Assembly (NCBI GenBank): GCA_019747165.1
Contig: JAIERC010000043.1
Coordinates: forward strand, 1 to 46,341
Direction: 5' to 3'
DNA from: Sphingomonas sp.
Lineage (GTDB): Bacteria > Pseudomonadota > Alphaproteobacteria > Sphingomonadales > Sphingomonadaceae
Length of the DNA stretch: 46,341 bases
The translations under genes and the position numbers were made by a program. Of the stretch, positions 41,130 to 46,341 are shown one piece after another. Below the pieces are notes generated by a model, which was given only the letters and a program-made list of their open reading frames with translations, was not told the origin of the DNA and searched no databases. Every line of letters starts with the position of its first letter. The first letter of the stretch is position 1.

Positions 41130-43223
41130 GTGAAGACTTCAACTATTGCCATTGCTGCCAGCCTTTTGGCCGCATCACCCGCCGTCGCGCAGGACCGACC
41201 CCGCGAAGACCAACCCGGCTGGACGCCGACCGACATCGTCGTCACCGCCACGCGCGAAAAGGGCTATAGCGCGCCCGAGGCAAGCACGCTGCGCACCTCC
41301 GTGCCTATCATCGAGACGCCGCAGTCGGTGCAGGTGCTGACCCGCACGCTGATCGACGAGCAGCAGCTGACCACGCTGGCGGATGCGACGCGCAACATTT
41401 CGGGGGTCGTGCCCGCGCTGCCATCCGAGGCAGTGCTCGCCAACCCGATCGTCCGCGGCTTCGAATCCGAAGTCTTCGTCGATGGCTTGATCGCTTATGG
41501 TGACACCGCTGTGGTCGATCCGTCGAGCCTGACGGCGGTCGAGCGGATCGAGGTCGCCAAGGGGCCGACGTCGCTGCTGTTCGGCGGCGGCACGGGATCG
41601 CCCGTGGGTGGCCTGATCAACCTCGTGACCAAGACGCCGGTCGATCGCCTGATCTATGCCGCATCGATCCGCGCGGGCAGCTTTTCGACGGTGCAGCCCT
41701 CGGTCGATATCAACGTGCCGATCACCGGCAACATCGGCGTGCGTTTTGCGGGCGACTATACCAGCAGCGACGATGCGATCGACAAGGTCGGGATCGAGCG
41801 GTTCAGCCTGAACCCGTCGTTCCGTGCCAGCTTCGGTGATACCGATCTGGTCGTTCGCGGTTCCTACAGCGACGTGAAGCAACTCGAATATGCTGGTCTT
41901 CCAGCGGCCATTGCCCGGCGCGTCGACATCAACCCGTTCCGCTTCTCGGGCGCGACAAATGCGCCGAAAACCGAGATCGAAAACCTGATGATCACGGGGG
42001 TCTTGACCCACCGGTTCAGCGACAAGGTGAAGGCGGCGGTGCAGCTGCGCCGCTATGAAAGTGACTTCTACGAATATGCCAGCTTCCCGTTCTTTTCCTT
42101 CTTCCCGGCCACGGGGCCAACCAGCTACCCGATCATCAAGGGCACGCTGCCGGTGCATGTCGACGAATGGACCGTCGATGCCAGCCTGACTGCTGAGTTC
42201 AACACCGGGTCGATCGCGCACGTCCTGCTCGGCGGCGTGCAATATGACGCGACCGACTATAACGGCGCGACCGGCTTCGATTTCACGCCAATCGGGGTGA
42301 TCGATTATGCCAATCCGGCAAGCGACGTGAACTTCGGCGCTGTCCCGGCGCTGGGCGGCATTTTCGTCAACCAGTATCGCACCACCGCGGTCTATGCGCA
42401 GGACCAGCTGACGATTGCGGGTCGCATCCATATCCTCGCCGGGCTGCGCTGGACGAGCCTTGGCATCAGGGAAGTCGTGGGCGGGACCAACAATACGACA
42501 CGCAGTCGGGTCGATCCGCGTGTTGGTGTGACGGTCGATATTGCCGACGGCGTCGCCCTTTATGGCGGCTATGCGACGGGATCGCGGCTGACTCTGTTCT
42601 ATAATGGCGGGGGCACGCCGCCCAGGCCCGAGACGTCGGAAAGCTATGAGGCCGGCATCAAGCTGGGCGCGAAGCAAATCGGCCTGTCGGGCACGATCGC
42701 GCTGTTCCGCCAGTTCCGCGACAATGTGCCGGTCGCCAGCCCGACCATTCCCTTCGCCTCGGTCCAGTCGGGTCGCCAGCGTGCGCAGGGCGTCGAGGCC
42801 GACATCATCTGGGAACCAAGCAAGCAGTGGTCGCTGCTCGCCAGCTACGCCTATACCGACGCAGCGGTGGTCAACGACACCGACGTAGCGAATATCGGAT
42901 CGCGACTGCCGCGCGTACCCGAGCATAGCGGCAGAGTCGCGGTGCGCTATCGCTTCACCGGCAAGCTGAATGGTCTTGGAATTGGCGCAGGCGTGACGGC
43001 TGCGACGGCATCGGAGATCACCATTCCGAACACCCAGCGCGGCGATAGCTTTGCGGTCGTCGATGCGCAGGCGAGCTACCAGACCGGACCGTTCCGCATT
43101 GGCGTGTCGGTCGAGAACCTGTTCGATCGCCGCTATTTTATCCCCTACCAATATCTCAACCAGGCAGTGGTGCGGCCGGGAACGCCGCGTTCCGCCTTCG
43201 TGACGCTCGGCGTCGGTTTCTGA
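41130..43223 (+). CDS. TonB-dependent outer-membrane receptor, siderophore type
   Basis: A 697-residue receptor. Signal peptide ends AVAQ (about 21). A TonB-box-like DIVVTATR follows at about 35-42, and the plug has SVPIIETPQSVQVLTRTLID and EVAKGPTSLLFGGGTGSPVGGLINLVTK, the siderophore-receptor signature. The barrel ends in VTLGVGF with the C-terminal Phe. The start is a GTG with AAGGA 9 bases upstream. It lies 33 bases after the SCO gene, so a metal-acquisition role linked to copper is possible, but the ligand cannot be read from the sequence. No fur box is evident. Confidence 0.9.
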   Translation: MKTSTIAIAASLLAASPAVAQDRPREDQPGWTPTDIVVTATREKGYSAPEASTLRTSVPIIETPQSVQVLTRTLIDEQQLTTLADATRNISGVVPALPSEAVLANPIVRGFESEVFVDGLIAYGDTAVVDPSSLTAVERIEVAKGPTSLLFGGGTGSPVGGLINLVTKTPVDRLIYAASIRAGSFSTVQPSVDINVPITGNIGVRFAGDYTSSDDAIDKVGIERFSLNPSFRASFGDTDLVVRGSYSDVKQLEYAGLPAAIARRVDINPFRFSGATNAPKTEIENLMITGVLTHRFSDKVKAAVQLRRYESDFYEYASFPFFSFFPATGPTSYPIIKGTLPVHVDEWTVDASLTAEFNTGSIAHVLLGGVQYDATDYNGATGFDFTPIGVIDYANPASDVNFGAVPALGGIFVNQYRTTAVYAQDQLTIAGRIHILAGLRWTSLGIREVVGGTNNTTRSRVDPRVGVTVDIADGVALYGGYATGSRLTLFYNGGGTPPRPETSESYEAGIKLGAKQIGLSGTIALFRQFRDNVPVASPTIPFASVQSGRQRAQGVEADIIWEPSKQWSLLASYAYTDAAVVNDTDVANIGSRLPRVPEHSGRVAVRYRFTGKLNGLGIGAGVTAATASEITIPNTQRGDSFAVVDAQASYQTGPFRIGVSVENLFDRRYFIPYQYLNQAVVRPGTPRSAFVTLGVGF

Positions 43224-43252
43224 AGCCGCTTCTTGATCAAGGGAGAATGACG

Positions 43253-44131
43253 ATGACAATCGATCGACGGATGCTGCTCGGCGGCATGGCGGGCGCGGCA
43301 GCGCTCGGCCCGTTTCTCGCGCTTGAGAAGGCAATGGCGGCGCAGGCGGCAAGCGCTGCGCCACCCGCCAATCCCAGCGTCGAGGAGCAAAAGGCGATGG
43401 CGGCCCGACATATGGGTACAATGGAGACAGTTCTTGGGCCGGGGCTGTGGGGCAAGGAAGAAGTGGCGATGCTGCTCTATCCAGGCTTCACCGCGCTCGA
43501 CCTGGTCGGGCCGCACTATTTCTTCGCCTGTATGTTCGGCGCGAAGGTGCATCTGGTCACCACCGCCACACCCAACGCGGCGGTGCCTTCGGACCTTGGA
43601 CTCGCCATCCAGCCTACAACGACGATGAAGGACTGCCCGAAGGATCTCGATCTCATATTCATCCCCGGCGGCACCGACGGCACGATGAAGGTGATGAACG
43701 ATCCCGTCGCGATCGCCTGGCTTCAGGACCGCGCGTCGCGCGCAAGGCATGTCACCAGCGTCTGCACCGGTTCGATGATCCTCGGCAAAGCGGGGCTGCT
43801 GAAAGGCAAGCGCGCGACCTCGCACTGGGCGGCGCGCAATGTCCTGCCGGATTTCGGGGCGATCCCGGTTGACGCACGCGTCGTCACCGACGGCAAGGTC
43901 ACCACGGGCGCGGGCGTGTCGGCGGGACTGGACTTCGGGATCGCCCTCGTCGCCGCGCTCCGGGGCAAGGCCTATGCCGAGGCGCTCATGCTCCAAGCCG
44001 AATACCACCCCGAGCCGCCCTTCCCCGGCGGAACTATGGCGACCACGACGCCTGCCGTAGGCGGCATGATGGGCGAAATGTTTGCGCCGCTGGAAAGCAA
44101 GTTCCGGGCGATCGCCAAGCAGCAGGGCTAG
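43253..44131 (+). CDS. Tat-exported DJ-1/PfpI-family protein
   Basis: A 292-residue protein. The twin-arginine signal is DRRMLLGGMAGAAALGPFLAL. The domain has VAMLLYPGFTALDLVGPHYFF, then VTSVCTGSMILGKAGLLKGKRATSHW, the nucleophile-elbow Cys and HW pair of the isonitrile hydratase/ThiJ subgroup. Its periplasmic location is unusual for that group. I prefer ATG 43253, with GGGAGA 6 bases before it, over ATG 43247. It follows the TonB receptor by 29 bases and may share its transcript. The substrate is unknown. Confidence 0.85.
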   Translation: MTIDRRMLLGGMAGAAALGPFLALEKAMAAQAASAAPPANPSVEEQKAMAARHMGTMETVLGPGLWGKEEVAMLLYPGFTALDLVGPHYFFACMFGAKVHLVTTATPNAAVPSDLGLAIQPTTTMKDCPKDLDLIFIPGGTDGTMKVMNDPVAIAWLQDRASRARHVTSVCTGSMILGKAGLLKGKRATSHWAARNVLPDFGAIPVDARVVTDGKVTTGAGVSAGLDFGIALVAALRGKAYAEALMLQAEYHPEPPFPGGTMATTTPAVGGMMGEMFAPLESKFRAIAKQQG

Positions 44132-44298
44132 GGTTCTGTACTGCGGCGAGCCATGCTGCGCAGGTTCGACCCATTCGTATCCGCTACGCCAAACCGCGCG
44201 GCCATTCGGCAACGTGAATGAACGTCCAAAGTTGGGATGGTCAAAGGCTAAATCGAGCATCCTAGATTGGGTCCTTCGAGACTCTATCCGTTGCAAGC

Positions 44299-44841
44299 CT
44301 ATGCTCGAAAGGACGCTAGCATTCCGCGGATCTGGCCGTCCAATCGCTGACGTGCATGGCGCAAACGGGCGAGGAATAAGGCTGCTTCATCCTCCCCGAT
44401 CTCGAGCGTTGTTTGTTGGATGGCTGCGGCACGGAGGCTGGTAAGTTTGATGATCAAACGCCACTTGCCCATCGACTCCTCGATTGTCGCGCTGGTGCCA
44501 TGGCATAGGAATGTTCGATACCGATGGAGATCTTTGAACTCATCCAGAGCGCTCGCTACTCTTGAGCCCACCGCTGCTAGCGGCCCCTCCGCATCTACTA
44601 CAATTCTCAGAGCTTCGAAGCGCTTGCCGACCAGATGGGGTAGTAGGCCCTCAGCACCGCTGGTTGCGATCGTCGACAGATGGCTGAGAGCTTCACTGAC
44701 TGCCGCTTCGGCAAAAGCGAATTCTTCGATGCAGCGCCCTCGCCAGAGGCTGCATTCGCTGGCGGATGTAGACTGGCCGCAATGGTTAGCTTCGACCAAA
44801 GGAGTGAACGCGTTCATTTTTCTACGGTAGGGTATACTCAT
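44299..44841 (-). CDS. Hypothetical protein
   Basis: A 180-residue soluble, mostly helical protein with RCIEEFAFAEAAVSEALSHL and RYRTFLCHGTSATIEESMGKWRLIIKL. The RxxLCHG and GkW elements look conserved, but I do not know the function. ATG 44841 with AAGG at 8 bases is the likeliest start. It lies alone between the copper/PfpI module and the exonuclease and reads leftward, ending 167 bases from the PfpI stop in convergent fashion. Codon use is slightly less GC-rich than its neighbours, which hints at a different history. Confidence 0.6.
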   Translation of the reverse strand: MSIPYRRKMNAFTPLVEANHCGQSTSASECSLWRGRCIEEFAFAEAAVSEALSHLSTIATSGAEGLLPHLVGKRFEALRIVVDAEGPLAAVGSRVASALDEFKDLHRYRTFLCHGTSATIEESMGKWRLIIKLTSLRAAAIQQTTLEIGEDEAALFLARLRHARQRLDGQIRGMLASFRA

Positions 44842-45521
44842 TACCGATGCCTTGCGCATCGTGCTTGCGGCTAGGCCATTTCGTTCAACTTGATGCCGCA
44901 AATCGCCGGCTGAACAGATGTCCAGAACTGGGAGGGGACTAAGGGGCCGCGAGCGACCGCAAATGGGTCATTCCGCCCGATCATGGCCGTGCCAGCGCGG
45001 AGGTTCGCCGCGCCCTTCGTCGCACTCCCGTCCAAAACCGGCCCCGGAATCGTGGTCAGAATCTGATACCTGCATGGGTCAAAGAGTAGCCGCTTATGCG
45101 TCCGGCTCAAGGAAAGGGCTGGCAGGGTCAAAGGCCTGGATCGAATCACCAGCGCGGGCAGATTTGCATGCTCCGAAAGATCGCGAGTGATTTCTGCCTC
45201 AGCCCCGCCGCAGCGAGCCCGGTCGTGACCCGACATGCGGTCGCAACATCTGCGAAACAGGAGAGCGCCGATGACTGTCGCGACGATCTCACCCACCCCA
45301 TGGACCGACCAGTCTGTCTCTGGCGTCGGAAAATCGCGGCGCACCATGCGCCGCAATGCAGCGCCACCGGGCGCAATAGAACAGATTGGAAAGGGGAAGA
45401 GCGATCGGAAGGGGAGTTGGAAAAAATTGGATGCGCCGACAGGCGCAGCTGGTTTTTGCAAACTTGCCTTTCGATCCGTGCGTGCACCGGCACGCGCGAT
45501 CGTTCCTGAAGGATATGGTTT
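44842..45521. other. Gene-poor stretch before the exonuclease
   Basis: About 680 bases with no gene I would defend. Frames on both strands of 70-200 codons are Arg- and Ser-rich and lack family motifs. One rightward frame with a fair GGAG site (ATG 45271) overlaps the exonuclease start by 150 bases and is not credible. The right end holds GAAGGA (45508-45513) for the exonuclease. This gap could mark a cargo/backbone boundary, but no repeat confirms it. Confidence 0.45.
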
Positions 45522-46341
45522 ATGCGATCAATCTATCCACAACGCCCCAGCGACGAGCATGCGGGCGATCACGTCGTGGTGTTCGATGTCGAATCGATCG
45601 TCGATAATGAAACTGATGATGGCAGCTTCCCGAAGTGGCCGTTGCACCGGCCGGTGGTTGCGAGCTTCCTGACCGCGTCGCTGCAGGATCGTCGCTACCG
45701 GTTCCGGATGACGAGCATCGTCTGCCAGCCGGGTAGGGAAGGGGACTTCTACCAGGCGGTCGATGCGCAGATGACGACGGGTGCGACCACCGTCGGGTTC
45801 AACAGCCGCGGTTATGATTTGCCGGTGCTGCAGCTCGGGGCAATCGCCGAACGGCGGTTCGATCTGACAGGCTTGTCGCACCATGCACGCGCGCACCGCT
45901 TTGGCCGGTCGCACTGCGATCTGGCAGAGATGTATTCGCTCTATGGCGGGACCAAACGGCCGAGCTTGTCGGAGGTCTGTGACCGGCTCAGTATCCCTGT
46001 GAAAACGACCGTCCACGGCAGCGACGTCGGTGCGCTTTGGCGATCGGGCGACGTCGATGCCATTGCGCGCTACTGCGAGGAAGATGTCGCCGCGACCTAT
46101 TGTGCCTGGCTTGCGCATCATGCCTGGCGGCACAGCGATGAAGCGCTGATTGTCCGGCCGCTTGCCGCCTTCGCGCAGTGGATCGAACGTTCGCCCAAAC
46201 GCGCGCACCTCATGCCGTTTGCAACGTCGCCGGCTGCCGTCTGGGCACGATCTCGCGCGCTGGCGCTGGGCATTGCCGATGCGCTGAAACTTGCCGAGCG
46301 CCGTGTCCAGCACGCCGCCGACGAACGCGCGTTCAGCGGCG
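45522..46341 (+). CDS. PolB-like 3'-5' exonuclease domain protein (3' truncated by window edge)
   Basis: 273 residues are visible. VVVFDVESIVDN (DxE, about 18-29) supplies Exo I, TTVGFNSRGYDLPVL (about 84-98) is the Exo II region with N..xxYDLP, and RYCEEDVAATYCAW (about 184-197) is Exo III with YxxxD. This set matches the DNA_pol_B_exo2 family, DnaQ-fold nucleases common on sphingomonad and other alphaproteobacterial plasmids and islands. GAAGGA precedes the ATG by 8 bases. The frame is still open at 46341. The role is probably plasmid DNA maintenance or repair (inference). Confidence 0.88.
   Translation, partial: MRSIYPQRPSDEHAGDHVVVFDVESIVDNETDDGSFPKWPLHRPVVASFLTASLQDRRYRFRMTSIVCQPGREGDFYQAVDAQMTTGATTVGFNSRGYDLPVLQLGAIAERRFDLTGLSHHARAHRFGRSHCDLAEMYSLYGGTKRPSLSEVCDRLSIPVKTTVHGSDVGALWRSGDVDAIARYCEEDVAATYCAWLAHHAWRHSDEALIVRPLAAFAQWIERSPKRAHLMPFATSPAAVWARSRALALGIADALKLAERRVQHAADERAFSG

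Noticed and set aside
41175-43421. Long leftward open frame (748 codons) opposite the TonB receptor
   Set aside because: Antisense of a clear receptor gene. The composition is Arg/Asp/His-rich, there is no membrane or domain pattern, and such shadows are frequent in GC-rich DNA.
45271-45672. Rightward frame with a fair GGAG site before the exonuclease
   Set aside because: It would overlap the exonuclease start by about 150 bases and shows no conserved pattern.
1-46341. CRISPR array, tRNA, rRNA or complete insertion sequence
   Set aside because: I found no regularly spaced direct repeats, no tRNA-like cloverleaf or CCA end that I could support, and no transposase-like protein.

Overview
The window is a GC-rich, gene-dense segment from an alphaproteobacterium, most likely a sphingomonad (Sphingomonas, Sphingobium, Novosphingobium or a relative). 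This rests on codon usage, the style of the proteins and a conjugation-type backbone. A relaxosome module sits at the left edge (candidate oriT, MobC-like protein, relaxase with an LPD7-type C-terminus) and a PolB-like 3'-5' exonuclease runs off the right edge. These ends suggest a plasmid or integrative conjugative element with accessory cargo between them (inference). I see no rRNA, tRNA, CRISPR array or intact insertion sequence.

Layout. (1) 1-3416: mobilization module plus a small cysteine-rich protein. (2) 3758-16607: a defence island on the minus strand. It holds a complete QatABCD anti-phage operon (3758-8300), and upstream of it a three-gene coupled operon of a sigma-factor-like protein, a RapA/SNF2-type helicase and a sacsin-like GHKL ATPase with a degenerate HNH-like zinc motif (8450-15272). 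I cannot match this trio to a named system, and it is the best candidate for something undescribed. An HTH-HTH-Dam methyltransferase fusion (15708-16607) flanks it. (3) 16915-26330: a ferritin-like protein; the cytochrome bd oxidase genes cydA, cydB and a 37-codon cydX; the divergent assembly transporter cydDC; a 1-Cys-type peroxiredoxin; a methyltransferase; an orphan Rieske protein; and an AhpD-like protein. (4) 26409-39132: a sulfide/persulfide cluster. It contains sulfide:quinone oxidoreductase, DUF2892 protein, TolC, rhodanese, an RND pump, a two-cysteine ArsR regulator of the BigR/SqrR type, TrxC, a DsrE-like protein, a TsdA-like dihaem cytochrome, a second ArsR, a second peroxiredoxin, persulfide dioxygenase and a TauE/SafE exporter. 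(5) 39289-44131: a copper module (DUF2946, small membrane protein, PCuAC chaperone, SCO protein) followed by a TonB-dependent receptor and a Tat-exported DJ-1/PfpI protein. (6) 44299-46341: a hypothetical protein, about 680 bases without a supported gene, and the truncated exonuclease.

How the genes fit together (inference). Regions 3 and 4 read as one sulfide-tolerance respiratory unit. SQR feeds electrons from sulfide into quinone. Cytochrome bd, known to resist sulfide, reoxidises the quinol. Rhodanese, persulfide dioxygenase, TrxC and the peroxiredoxins process sulfane sulfur, and the TauE protein may export sulfite. A repeated operator-like element, G(A/C)TTA(C/T)-N9-G(T/C)AATC, lies at 25294, 29217 and 37351, with a weaker relative at 23559. 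In the two divergent promoters it overlaps the promoter elements, which suggests one repressor, plausibly the ArsR protein at 33833, coordinates these transcription units.
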